From Aquabacter spiritensis (GTDB taxonomy: Bacteria; Pseudomonadota; Alphaproteobacteria; Rhizobiales; Xanthobacteraceae): a stretch of DNA of 64,000 nt. The stretch lies in contig NZ_SMAI01000008.1 in NCBI RefSeq assembly GCF_004346185.1, forward strand, positions 124,001 through 188,000. The letters run 5' to 3'. A model generated the notes under the pieces. That model saw only the letters and a list, made by a program, of their open reading frames with translations, had not been told where the DNA came from and made no database searches. Below are positions 26,605 to 35,269 of this stretch, piece by piece. The translations under genes were made by a program, and so were the position numbers. Every line of letters begins with the position of its first letter. The first letter of the stretch is position 1.

Positions 26605-27141
26605 TCAGCGTCGGCTTACAACACGGGCCGGATTGCCCGCGACGACGGTCGCCGCCGCCACGTCTTTCACGACCACTGCGCGGGCGCCCACGACCGCGCG
26701 CGTGCCGATTGTCACGCCAGGCCCCACGAACGCGTCCGCCGCCACCCAGGCGCCGGCCGCGATGCGAATTTCACCTGTCACAAGCGGAAAGGCGGGATCC
26801 CGGAAGTCGTGCGACGCCGCGCACAGATGCGCCCCCTGGCTGACGACGGCGTCGGCGCCCAGCGTCACGCGCACCACATTGTAGCAGACGACCCGCGGTC
26901 CGAGACAGGCATTGGAGCCGGCTTCGAGATTCCACGGCGCCCAGATGCGCGCAGTCGGATAGGAGTGAAACCCGGCCCCCACGCGGGCCCCGAACAGCCG
27001 CAGGATCTGCCGGCGCCATCCGTGGAAGAGGGTCGGAGACCAGCGATAGAGCGTGCCTTCAACCGCTGCCCATAGCAGCCGCGAGAGCTTGTTCCTCACG
27101 CCGGGAGGCGACACCTTCGACAATTTCGCCCGCTCGCTCAC
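26605..27141 (-). CDS. left-handed beta-helix acetyltransferase, WcaF-like
   Basis: 178-residue hexapeptide-repeat acyltransferase, like colanic acid acetyltransferases WcaF/WcaB. The basic N-terminus with WSPTLFHGWRRQILRLFGARVG is characteristic; hexapeptide turns follow (IWAPWNLEAGSN, LGPRVVCYN, VTLGADAVVSQGAHL) with the catalytic-site segment ASHDFRDP, then VVAGNPARVV at the C-terminus. Expected to O-acetylate a sugar residue of the polymer from acetyl-CoA. Part of the minus-strand operon. Confidence 0.92.
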   Translation of the reverse strand: MSERAKLSKVSPPGVRNKLSRLLWAAVEGTLYRWSPTLFHGWRRQILRLFGARVGAGFHSYPTARIWAPWNLEAGSNACLGPRVVCYNVVRVTLGADAVVSQGAHLCAASHDFRDPAFPLVTGEIRIAAGAWVAADAFVGPGVTIGTRAVVGARAVVVKDVAAATVVAGNPARVVSRR

Positions 27142-27217
27142 TCCGGCACCTCGAACGCCGTTAGAGCCCGCGCCGATCGGTCTGCATCATGCGGCTGATC
27201 GGATCAGGCTCTGGTTT

Positions 27218-28372
27218 CTAAAGTATCACACTGGCCGGCCTGTCACCGGCGCCGGCGCACCAGCGATAGACCGCGATCAGATCGCGCGCGGTCCGGTCCC
27301 AGGAAAAATCCGCCGCCATCCAGCGGCGCCCGCGCGCGCCCATTTCCGCCAGCGCCGCGGGCGGCATCCCCATCGCATCCTCCAGCGCGGCGACGAGCGG
27401 CGCAACGCCGTGATCGATCCACCAGCCGCAGCCGTGCTCCGCGAGGCCCGGCCAGGGCGCGCCCCTGGTGCAGACCACCGGCACGCCGCACGCCAATGCC
27501 TCGGCGACGACGAAACCGAAATTCTCGTTCAAGCTCGGCAGAACGAACACATCGGCCGCGGCATAGGCCGCAAGCTTGTCGGCGCCGTAGAGACCGTCCT
27601 CGAACGCGATCCGACGGGCGCCGAGCGCCTGCGCCTGGCGCCTCAATTCCTCCGCATGCCCGCGCTCCGACGGCCCGGTGATGCGCAGGTCCCAGTCGGG
27701 ATGCCGATCCTCCACCTGCGCCCAGGCCGCGACAAGCCGGTCGAGGCCCTTCTTGGGATGCACCCGGCCCAGGCTGAGCAAGGTTCGGCGGGGTCCGGCG
27801 AGATAGGGTGCAGCCGGCGGCACGTCGATCCCGAGCGGCACGAGCGCAATGGGCGCAGCAATTCCGAAATCCCGTAGCTCCTCGAATTCCTGCGTGCTGG
27901 TGACATGCCAGCAGGCCGCACGCGAGAGAGCCGGTCCTTGCGCGAGCGCCCAGAACACCTGCTTCTTCCTCGAGGAAAAACGCAGCGCCGCCGGAGCGAG
28001 CATGCCGTGGGGGGAGACGACGAGCGGGCTTCGATGCCGGCGCGCGCTCCACCCCGCATAGAGATTGCAGGCGAGCCAGAGGCCGTGGGTGTGGAGCACG
28101 GTCCCCTCCCGCGCCAGGACGTCCACCGCCCGTGCGAGCCCCTGCGAGGCCGAAAGCCGCCGCAGCACCGGCAGATCGCCGAAATCTTGTGAAAATGTCT
28201 CGTATCGGACACCGGCGCGGTCGGCTCTTTCCGTCTCTCCGACGCTGAGGATCGCGACATCGAGCCCGCACGCCGCCTGCGCATCGGCCAGGCGGGTGAC
28301 CGCAAGCGTGACCCCGGACGCGGCTGGCGTCAGCGCAGCAAGAATTTGGCCCACCGCCAGACGCGATGTCAT
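27218..28372 (-). CDS. family 4 glycosyltransferase
   Basis: 384-residue GT-B enzyme. The N-terminal domain has the HTHGLW and SPHGML motifs common to GT4; the C-terminal domain has SLGRVHPKKGLDRLV, FVLPSLNENFG and the E-x7-E element in ENFGFVVAEALACG that binds the donor. Its start codon overlaps the preceding glycosyltransferase's stop (ATGA). Sugar specificity unknown. Confidence 0.92.
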   Translation of the reverse strand: MTSRLAVGQILAALTPAASGVTLAVTRLADAQAACGLDVAILSVGETERADRAGVRYETFSQDFGDLPVLRRLSASQGLARAVDVLAREGTVLHTHGLWLACNLYAGWSARRHRSPLVVSPHGMLAPAALRFSSRKKQVFWALAQGPALSRAACWHVTSTQEFEELRDFGIAAPIALVPLGIDVPPAAPYLAGPRRTLLSLGRVHPKKGLDRLVAAWAQVEDRHPDWDLRITGPSERGHAEELRRQAQALGARRIAFEDGLYGADKLAAYAAADVFVLPSLNENFGFVVAEALACGVPVVCTRGAPWPGLAEHGCGWWIDHGVAPLVAALEDAMGMPPAALAEMGARGRRWMAADFSWDRTARDLIAVYRWCAGAGDRPASVIL

Positions 28373-29508
28373 GCATCGCCCTCCGGGCCAAGACAGGCCT
28401 CGAGTTCGCGGTGATAGCGCGCACCATAGGCGCTCCAGCTCAGAAGCGCGCGATCGCTCTCCGAGAGCGGCACGAGACCGCCGGGACGATCGGCCAAGGT
28501 GAGCGCGTCGTCGAGGGCGCGCGCGATCGCCTCGACCTCCGGCGCCGCCACGAAGATGCGGGCGGCGAGCCCCGGCGAGAGCGCGAGATCCGCGCCGCCC
28601 GTCCGATCGGTGCAGACGAGCGCGAGCCCGCTCGCCAGAGCCTGAACCTGAACCATCGCCAACCCTTCCTCACGGGAGGCCAGAGCGAACACCCGTGCCC
28701 GCGCATACTGCTCCTTGAGCGTCCATTGCGGCACCGGATCGACATGCTCGAAGCGTCGATCCGCGCGCGGGAACGGGACATCGCCGAGGGCGCCGACATG
28801 GAGAAGACCCACATCTCCGCGGCGCCGGACGGCGTCGACCAGCAGATCGACACCCTTGCGCTTGTTCCAGCCGCCGACGAACAAGACCCGCCGCGCTGGT
28901 ACATCCGCACCCGGCTTCGCCGGCGGAAACTGGTCGAGATCGACCCCATAGGGATTGACGAAGAGTTTGGCGAGCAGATCGGGATCGCACGCCGCGAAGC
29001 TCTCCGCCACCTGGCGGGACGGAACGACGATCCGGTCAGCCAATGCATAGCCTTCCAGTTCGCGGCGAACGCCGAAATCGCTTGGAAGACCGCTCACGCC
29101 AGCTTGGCGCAGTATTTCGAGCTGAGAGCGGATATGGCGGCTGCCGCGCTCGAGCCAGACCTTCGCCCCGAAACGACGCTTCGCAAAGCGGGCCGCCTCC
29201 AGATAGAGGCCGGACATGCAGATGAAGGCGTCGCAGGGTTCCAGACGGGCAATGACCGCGGCGTTCAAGGCATGAACAAAAGCCCGTTCTTGAAGTCGCG
29301 GCAGCAGGCGCGGCGCCAGAATGTGCCATCCGACCGCCGGGGCAGCGAGTGTAGCGAGGCCGCGATAGCATCGTTCCGGCAATCCGAACCGCAGCGCCCG
29401 CTTCCGCGGCACGCAGGAATAGAACCGGACCTCCGCGCCCAGGCCGTCCAATTCGCGGGCCAGATCCAGCACGTGGAACCGGCCGAATGTGGCGATGCCG
29501 ATTTTCAT
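28369..29508 (-). CDS. family 4 glycosyltransferase
   Basis: 379-residue GT-B enzyme beginning MKIGIATFGRFHVLDLARELD; the ATG at 29508 follows TGGGGA. The C-terminal domain has LFVGGWNKRKGVDLLV and the donor-binding REEGLAMVQVQALASG. The extra length in the N-terminal domain includes WLERGSRHIRSQ, seen in a group of exopolysaccharide transferases. Ends with a 4-base overlap onto the next gene of the operon. Donor and linkage unknown. Confidence 0.9.
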   Translation of the reverse strand: MKIGIATFGRFHVLDLARELDGLGAEVRFYSCVPRKRALRFGLPERCYRGLATLAAPAVGWHILAPRLLPRLQERAFVHALNAAVIARLEPCDAFICMSGLYLEAARFAKRRFGAKVWLERGSRHIRSQLEILRQAGVSGLPSDFGVRRELEGYALADRIVVPSRQVAESFAACDPDLLAKLFVNPYGVDLDQFPPAKPGADVPARRVLFVGGWNKRKGVDLLVDAVRRRGDVGLLHVGALGDVPFPRADRRFEHVDPVPQWTLKEQYARARVFALASREEGLAMVQVQALASGLALVCTDRTGGADLALSPGLAARIFVAAPEVEAIARALDDALTLADRPGGLVPLSESDRALLSWSAYGARYHRELEACLGPEGDA

Positions 29509-29591
29509 TCCCCAGCCCCCAGGCGACACGCCCCCGGCGAGAAGCGCCACGCCCCGAGGGCATGGGCTTGATCCGGTGCGCCCCGCTTACA

Positions 29592-31157
29592 CTATCTTGG
29601 AGCCTGCCGCGGAGGCGTGGGCGAGAGCCGCGTTCTCCCAGGCAGAAGCACGAAATACTGGGCCAGAAAGGCGATCGGAAGCATCCGAATGAGCGACGTA
29701 AGGACCACACCGAGATCTGTGGGAAGCAAGGCCAAAGGCATGGCGACGCTGAAATAGACGATTAGGCCGCCCGGCCCCGCCCGGCCCACCCCCTCGAAAA
29801 TGACCGCCTGCAGGATGCCGATGCAGAAGAAGCCCAAGAGCACCCCGGTCAAGCCCCCGACCAAATAGAGATAGGCCACCGGCCCCATGCCGACCGCCGT
29901 ACGGCTGTCATACCAGCTTCCGCGAACATGCTGGTTGAACCAGACTCCGGTCGAATAGCTCGGCTTGTCCGGCCAGAAAGCCCGCGGCAGAAAGGCGAGG
30001 ATGGGGGAGAGATAGATGGCCTCCGCCATCCATTCCGCGATCGTGGGATCGAGCCGGCCGGCATCGACATAGTCGATCGCCACTGCGGTCTGCCCGAGTA
30101 CATCCAAACGAGAAGTGATCGAGAGCAGAACCGGCGTCTCCGCCCTCTGATATCGATCCCGTTCACCGTAGGATTTTTGAAGGACGTCGACCATCTCTGA
30201 AACGCTATCCGGCTGAACATTCGGATTGCGCCCGAGATAGGATCTGAACGGCTCAATGATGCTATAAGCAACAATCAAAGCCAAAATTCCATAAATTATG
30301 TATTGATATTTTATTCTTTTCAGTACGACAAATGCAGCTGCCGCAATGACAATGAACGGAACGGCAAGCTGAGATTTAAACCCGGAAAAGGCACCGACAC
30401 AGACCATTACCGCGGCCATGACCAGGGTCATCGCCCCCATTGCGGCCGCCTTTCCGCCAGATTTTCGCAGCTGAAAATAACTTAAGGCCAAAAGGAACAG
30501 GGCAAAAGTTCCCGCCCCAATCGCCAAATTCAAAAACTCCATCGCAGATACGTTTTCTTCAATTCGTATTTTATTTGCCGAAAAACCAAATATTCCATTC
30601 TTTATAGAATATAAAACACCGAATATATAAATTAACTGAAGAAAAAATATAGAAATCATATTTGGATGCAAATTCTTGCGAATAAACTGAGATTGAATTA
30701 ATGAATTCCTAAGTCCACTAGCTATTTTTGATCCAATATAATATCCACGCCACATCACAAAGCATGCGCCAAAGCAAATAAAAATACTATAAAGGAACGA
30801 TTCATAGAAATCGTAAAACAGAAACATATAATCCATTCTGAATTTTTCATCGAATATCATTACAGATGACTGAAGTGTGTAACTTGCAAAAAATACAAAA
30901 AATGACGACAGGACTGCCGGAGATAATGCGGACAGACTGTCGCTACTTAAAATAAGCCGCCTAGATTCTAAATATAAATAAATCGAGAAAGCAGAACAGG
31001 CCAGATTAAGTTGAATTTCGGAGAATTTTTCGGCAAGAAAACATTGCGCGAAACAGAAAATGGCGGCGCCGATATAGACGACGCCCAGTGCGCCGACCAC
31101 GAGGCGCCGGGAATCGGCAGGAAGATGCCGGGGGCTGCCCACGGAGATGGTCGTCAC
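29592..31157 (-). CDS. Wzy-like polysaccharide polymerase, multi-pass membrane protein
   Basis: 521-residue inner-membrane protein with about 10-12 hydrophobic segments and a large polar loop (about residues 320-400), the layout of O-antigen/EPS polymerases. WFNQHVRGSWYDSRTAVGMG is in a periplasmic-side loop; similar segments occur in oligosaccharide repeat unit polymerases. The GTG at 31157 has a strong GGAAGGGAGGAAG site. The central part of the gene is strikingly AT-rich while both ends match the GC-rich genome. Expected to join lipid-linked repeat units in the periplasm. Confidence 0.8.
   Translation of the reverse strand: MTTISVGSPRHLPADSRRLVVGALGVVYIGAAIFCFAQCFLAEKFSEIQLNLACSAFSIYLYLESRRLILSSDSLSALSPAVLSSFFVFFASYTLQSSVMIFDEKFRMDYMFLFYDFYESFLYSIFICFGACFVMWRGYYIGSKIASGLRNSLIQSQFIRKNLHPNMISIFFLQLIYIFGVLYSIKNGIFGFSANKIRIEENVSAMEFLNLAIGAGTFALFLLALSYFQLRKSGGKAAAMGAMTLVMAAVMVCVGAFSGFKSQLAVPFIVIAAAAFVVLKRIKYQYIIYGILALIVAYSIIEPFRSYLGRNPNVQPDSVSEMVDVLQKSYGERDRYQRAETPVLLSITSRLDVLGQTAVAIDYVDAGRLDPTIAEWMAEAIYLSPILAFLPRAFWPDKPSYSTGVWFNQHVRGSWYDSRTAVGMGPVAYLYLVGGLTGVLLGFFCIGILQAVIFEGVGRAGPGGLIVYFSVAMPLALLPTDLGVVLTSLIRMLPIAFLAQYFVLLPGRTRLSPTPPRQAPR
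30230..31020. other. AT-rich tract inside the wzy-like gene
   Basis: About 0.8 kb in which A/T-ending codons (AAA, ATA, TTA, AAT) dominate, in contrast to the GC-rich surroundings. The boundaries fall inside the coding region, not at its ends. Exact composition was judged by eye. Confidence 0.85.
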
Positions 31158-31302
31158 ACCGCTTCCTCCCTTCCAGGGTGACCCGCCAGAGATGCAGCGT
31201 CGTCGCAACCACTAGGATGCAATGGCCGCCAGATGCCTTCATAGCGCATTGCCCCGCCCCCTCGCCAGATGTTGCCCTCCGGCAGAGAAGCCGGCCTCGA
31301 AC

Positions 31303-32295
31303 TCAGGGCGAGGATCGCCGCTCGAGCAGTTCCGGAATCAATCGATCGAGATCGAAAGGGACGAAGCGCGTCCTGCGGAAGGTCATCGCAGCGCGAAGAA
31401 GGCGACGATCGCGCCAGATCTGCACGAGATCGGCTGGCGTCATGGTCTTGAAAATGGCAGCAAACGCCGCGATGAGGTCGGCCACCGGGGCCTCCCGCCT
31501 CAGGATACCACGACCCAGCTTGCGCACCGCGCGCTCGGCCTCCATCCGGACCCAACCATTGGCGAGCCGCCTCAGGCCTTGCTCCGGCCGAGCCTTCAGA
31601 TAGGCCGTCGAGTTTGCGGTCCGCTCCAGCCACAGAAGCGCGGTCTCGGTTGCGGAATCTTGCTTCCCGTGAGATTCGCACACGAGCGTGCCCGGCGGCA
31701 GGATGACAGTATCGCCGTGCGCCGCGGTGATCGCGCCGATCACGAAGTCGGCCGACATCGTACTCCGCCAGATCGCGGGATCGCCCATGATCGCGGCCCG
31801 GCGCAGCAGGATCTGGGAGGGAGACCCCAGGAGCCAGCCGAAATAGAAGCACGCCTCCTGCACGTGCCGCGAGGTGAGCCGGTGCGGCCGTGTCGTGTGA
31901 TAGAATTCCCACATCCGTCCATCCGCCTCGTTCTTGTAGAGCGGGCAGCCGAACACGATCGAGACCCCCTCGTCCACCGCCGCGGCGAAGGCGGCGAGGC
32001 CGCCGGGAAGAAGATAATCGTCGGCCTGGATGAACTTGATCCAGGGCCGGCGTGCCATGTGGAGTGCGGCGAGGTGGTTTTCCCACAGGCCGAGATTGCG
32101 GTCGTTCTCGCGCACGATCAGCCGCGGATCCGAATAGGCGGCGAGCCGCTCGATCGTGCCGTCGCGACCGTGATCGTCGAGAACGATGATCTCCCCCGCC
32201 CCGCTCGCCAAAGCGGAGTCCACCGCCCGCACGACCTTGTCGCGGTACCGGTAGGTCGGGATCAGGATCGAAATATCGGATTCGGCGATCACCAT
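31303..32295 (-). CDS. family 2 glycosyltransferase
   Basis: 330-residue GT2 enzyme: ISILIPTYRYRDKV at the N-terminus, LDDHGRDGT loop, QADDYLLPGG acidic motif near residue 92, and the C-terminal part without membrane segments but rich in basic residues. It starts 3 bases after the preceding GT4 gene ends. Donor sugar unknown. It precedes the wzy-like gene on the operon by about 145 bases, a spacer that holds no other gene. Confidence 0.9.
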   Translation of the reverse strand: MVIAESDISILIPTYRYRDKVVRAVDSALASGAGEIIVLDDHGRDGTIERLAAYSDPRLIVRENDRNLGLWENHLAALHMARRPWIKFIQADDYLLPGGLAAFAAAVDEGVSIVFGCPLYKNEADGRMWEFYHTTRPHRLTSRHVQEACFYFGWLLGSPSQILLRRAAIMGDPAIWRSTMSADFVIGAITAAHGDTVILPPGTLVCESHGKQDSATETALLWLERTANSTAYLKARPEQGLRRLANGWVRMEAERAVRKLGRGILRREAPVADLIAAFAAIFKTMTPADLVQIWRDRRLLRAAMTFRRTRFVPFDLDRLIPELLERRSSP

Positions 32296-32298
32296 GCT

Positions 32299-33534
32299 CT
32301 ATCCCCGCCCTCCCGTGTGCCGATCGACGGCCGCAAGGGCGCGCATCAGCCCGTCCGCGCTCTCGCGGTAGCTCCAGCGGGCGATGCGCGCGAGACTGTG
32401 CGCCCCGCAGCGGCGGCGATGGTCCGCATCCGCGAGAAGCGGGCGCAACGCCGCGGCGAGGCCGGCGAGATCGCGCGCGCGAAACGTTGCGCCGGTGACC
32501 CCGGTCTCGACCAGATCCGGAACGCACCCCACTTCGTCCGAGGCGACGATCGCGAGGCCGGCGCACATCGCCTCGTTGACGGCCAGCCCCCAGGGCTCGT
32601 TCTCCGCCGGCAGAACGAAAATGTCCGACACGCCGTAAATCGCCGGCAATGCGCTCTGATTGGCGAAGCCGTGGAAGACCACGTCCGCAATGCCGCTCTG
32701 CGCGACCAGAGCGCGCAGATCCGGCTCGGTCTCGCCCGATCCGACGAGCAGCACTTGCCCTGCGATCCCCTCCCGTTGCAGCCCGGCCATCGCCCGCACC
32801 AGATCCTCGGGCCGCTTGCGCGGCTCGAACTTCGCCGCAAAGAGCACGACCGGGAGATCGGGCTTGAGGCCGAGGCGCCGGCGCAGATCGGCCCGCTCCT
32901 CCGGCGCGAGGCGCGCGCCCGCCATGAAGCGCGCATTGTCCACCGCGAACGGCATGATGTGGATGCGCTCGGGCGGTACGCCCATCGCCCTGTAATAGAG
33001 CGCATTGGCGGTGCCGACCGCCAGCACGCCGTCGAAGGCCCGGTACCAGGCGCAAAGGACGGCGCGCCGCGCCTGCGACCGCCATCTGGGCCTGTGCAGC
33101 CCGAGATGCGTGTCCCCCCGCGCGAACACCGCCGTGCCGGAGGTCTTCGCTGCAGCGAGCGCGACATGATGCGCGGCTAGGTTGTGGCCGTGGATGATCA
33201 CAGCATCGAAAGCGCCCCTCCGGATCGCCGGCCACAATTCCGGGCCGACCATGGAGAAGAAGCCGCCGACCTCCCGCCGCCTGGCGGCCTCGCCCATGAA
33301 CCGCGCCTCATAGCCGGCGAGAAGGTCGACGTCCCAGGCCACAGGCTGCCCGAATCCGGCATCCCGCGCGCCGCGAAGCGAGACGTCGGAAAGGTATAGC
33401 GCCGTGACTGAGATGCGGTGTTTCGCGCCGAGATACGCATAGAGCGGGGCGAAATACTGGATTGGATGTGTGTTAACAAACGCCACCCGATAGGCCGGCG
33501 ACGGCACATCGACGGGTCGCGGCGCGGGGCTCAT
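32299..33534 (-). CDS. family 4 glycosyltransferase
   Basis: 411-residue GT-B enzyme. N-terminal VAFVNTHPIQYFAPLYAYL is typical of a GT4 subgroup that starts with a T-HPIQ motif; GHNLAAHH in mid-domain, LFAAKFEPRKRPEDLV in the second domain, and donor-binding ENEPWGLAVNEAMCAG. Start overlaps the previous gene's stop by 4 bases (ATGA). Sugar specificity unknown. Confidence 0.91.
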   Translation of the reverse strand: MSPAPRPVDVPSPAYRVAFVNTHPIQYFAPLYAYLGAKHRISVTALYLSDVSLRGARDAGFGQPVAWDVDLLAGYEARFMGEAARRREVGGFFSMVGPELWPAIRRGAFDAVIIHGHNLAAHHVALAAAKTSGTAVFARGDTHLGLHRPRWRSQARRAVLCAWYRAFDGVLAVGTANALYYRAMGVPPERIHIMPFAVDNARFMAGARLAPEERADLRRRLGLKPDLPVVLFAAKFEPRKRPEDLVRAMAGLQREGIAGQVLLVGSGETEPDLRALVAQSGIADVVFHGFANQSALPAIYGVSDIFVLPAENEPWGLAVNEAMCAGLAIVASDEVGCVPDLVETGVTGATFRARDLAGLAAALRPLLADADHRRRCGAHSLARIARWSYRESADGLMRALAAVDRHTGGRG

Positions 33535-34598
33535 CCGATCGCCTCGAGGAACCTGTCCTTGAAGGCGCCATAGCGAAAATGCGCCTGCCAGCGCGCGCGA
33601 CCGGCGGCCCCCATCGCGACGAGCCGGTCCGGCGACGTGAGCAGCAAGCGAAGCCGGTCGGTCAGGTCGCCCGGCCGGTCGAGGTCGACATTATAGCCCG
33701 TGACACCGTCGAGATTGATCTCCTGGCCGGCATCCTGCCGGGAGGCGATGACCGGCACGCCATGGCGCATCGCCTCCGCATAAACGAGGCCGAACCCCTC
33801 GCCGCGGCTCGGCATCGCGAAGACGTGCGCTCCGTTCCAGATCCCGGGCATCTCCGCTTCAGGGACGAACCCCTTGATTTCAATCGCATCGCGGGCGGGC
33901 GAGGCGCGCACGAGGCGGTGCAGATCGGGCATGGCGGTCCCGTCGCCGACAATCACGAGGCGCGCATCCGGAACCGTGGAGATGAGAGCCGGCCATGCCG
34001 CCACCACTTCCTGATGGCCCTTATAGAAGGTCCCGCGGTCGACGCGGCCGACCATGAGGACGGTCGGCCGACCCGTAGCCCGGGCCGCCGGCACCGGGGC
34101 TGCCGCATCCTCTTCGGTCGCCAGCCAGCAGACGCGCGCGTTCGGCAGGGGCCCGTGAAGCTCCTCCACGCGGGCGAGCGTGTAATGAGAATTCACCAGA
34201 ACCAAGTCTGCCCCGCGCAGCGCCCGCATCCGATCCGGAGGAAGAGGACACCACACCTCGACACCATGGATCCACACCGCATATGGCCGCCTAAAGCCGG
34301 GAATCCGCGCATGCGCGCGCGCGATTCCGATGGAATCATAGAGGAATGCCGCGTGGGTCAGAGCGGCGGCATAAGATCGGCCGACGAACCGCACTTTGCT
34401 CCCGCGGGCCGTGGTGGACGCCCGTCCGTCGATCCGAATCGGCGCGTCGTCGAGGAGGGACAGCAGGCTCACGTCGACCCCGTGCTGTGCCAGGGCCCGC
34501 GCGGTGGCGCGGGCGACGCGCGCAATGCCGCCTCGGCCAGCCGCCAAGACAGCCGCCCCGAGGAAAACGCGCTGGCCCGATCTGATGATCAACACCAT
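33531..34598 (-). CDS. family 4 glycosyltransferase
   Basis: 355-residue GT-B enzyme. ATG at 34598 follows GAGAGGG. N-terminal GGIARVARATARAL loop, VWIHGVEVW in mid-domain, then C-terminal LMVGRVDRGTFYKGH and donor-binding SRGEGFGLVYAEAMRHG. The first gene of a run of overlapping glycosyltransferase genes; upstream there is a 217-base gap to the ClpP-like gene, so an internal promoter may lie there, but no clear -35/-10 pair is visible. Confidence 0.91.
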   Translation of the reverse strand: MVLIIRSGQRVFLGAAVLAAGRGGIARVARATARALAQHGVDVSLLSLLDDAPIRIDGRASTTARGSKVRFVGRSYAAALTHAAFLYDSIGIARAHARIPGFRRPYAVWIHGVEVWCPLPPDRMRALRGADLVLVNSHYTLARVEELHGPLPNARVCWLATEEDAAAPVPAARATGRPTVLMVGRVDRGTFYKGHQEVVAAWPALISTVPDARLVIVGDGTAMPDLHRLVRASPARDAIEIKGFVPEAEMPGIWNGAHVFAMPSRGEGFGLVYAEAMRHGVPVIASRQDAGQEINLDGVTGYNVDLDRPGDLTDRLRLLLTSPDRLVAMGAAGRARWQAHFRYGAFKDRFLEAIG

Positions 34599-34815
34599 CC
34601 CTCTCGTCCCGCCATGCAGGCGCCGGGCAGCGGCCGGCCCCATCTCGTTCCTGCGGCACGTCGCCGATGAGCAAGATTTTCCTTGAGGGCGCAATACCAG
34701 AGTGCCGATGACGGGTTGAAAATGGCGGCGGTGCTCGTTTGAGCCCTCCAGTCAAGGATGCGGTGCAAAGATGCCCCGAACCATCCTCGTGCATCCCCGA
34801 AAACATGCCGAGCCA

Positions 34816-35232
34816 TCACGGCCGGCAGGAGGCGATCATCGCGGTCAAAGGTTTGCCTCCGAGCAGCAGCATGTCTCCCGACAATCCGCCGTTCGATAGG
34901 ATCCAGGCCTTGATGTCATCGGGATAGAAGCCCCACAGAAACTGCGTTGCGTCGGAATTGACCACGGGCGCACCGTCCTGCCCAGGCTTCCAGGCCGTGT
35001 GGAAACCGAACAAAGCGCGCCACGTCACACAAATGCGATCACGCGGCATGATCCCGAGAATGAGCGTACAGGCCGACAGACAGGGCCCATCGACGACCAC
35101 CCGGCGCCCGGCTTTACGCCATGACTTCATTTTCTGGATATAGGGGCCGATCTGGCCCCCTACATCGAATTCTATGCGCTCGACATCCGCGCCGATGGCC
35201 GGAGCGGTCAGGCACATCGCCAGAGCGAGCAT
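34816..35232 (-). CDS. secreted ClpP/crotonase-fold-like protein, function unknown
   Basis: About 138 residues. A short N-terminal hydrophobic segment (MLALAMCLTAPAIGA) looks like a signal peptide. The core has VVVDGPCLSACT (about 45-56) followed by LGIMPRDRICVTWRALFGFHTAW, the pattern of small alphaproteobacterial periplasmic proteins that resemble ClpP-class or membrane-bound serine proteases, with the Ser in SACT as possible nucleophile. An intact Ser-His-Asp triad is not proven (a His lies in FGFHTAW). The start is uncertain: no ribosome site precedes 35232, and the frame stays open into the sugar-transferase gene. It sits 37 bases after that gene. Confidence 0.65.
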   Translation of the reverse strand: MLALAMCLTAPAIGADVERIEFDVGGQIGPYIQKMKSWRKAGRRVVVDGPCLSACTLILGIMPRDRICVTWRALFGFHTAWKPGQDGAPVVNSDATQFLWGFYPDDIKAWILSNGGLSGDMLLLGGKPLTAMIASCRP

Positions 35233-35269
35233 CGCCGCCGTAGAAGCAACGCGCGCCCTTTGTGGCAGC

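Noticed and set aside
29592-31157. Insertion sequence or phage remnant as the cause of the AT-rich tract
   Set aside because: The tract is coding and in frame with the membrane protein; no transposase, inverted repeats or integrase were found.
31222-33180. Plus-strand open frame of about 650 codons across two glycosyltransferase genes
   Set aside because: Antisense shadow: the minus strand has two complete GT2/GT4 proteins with 4-base or 3-base junctions.
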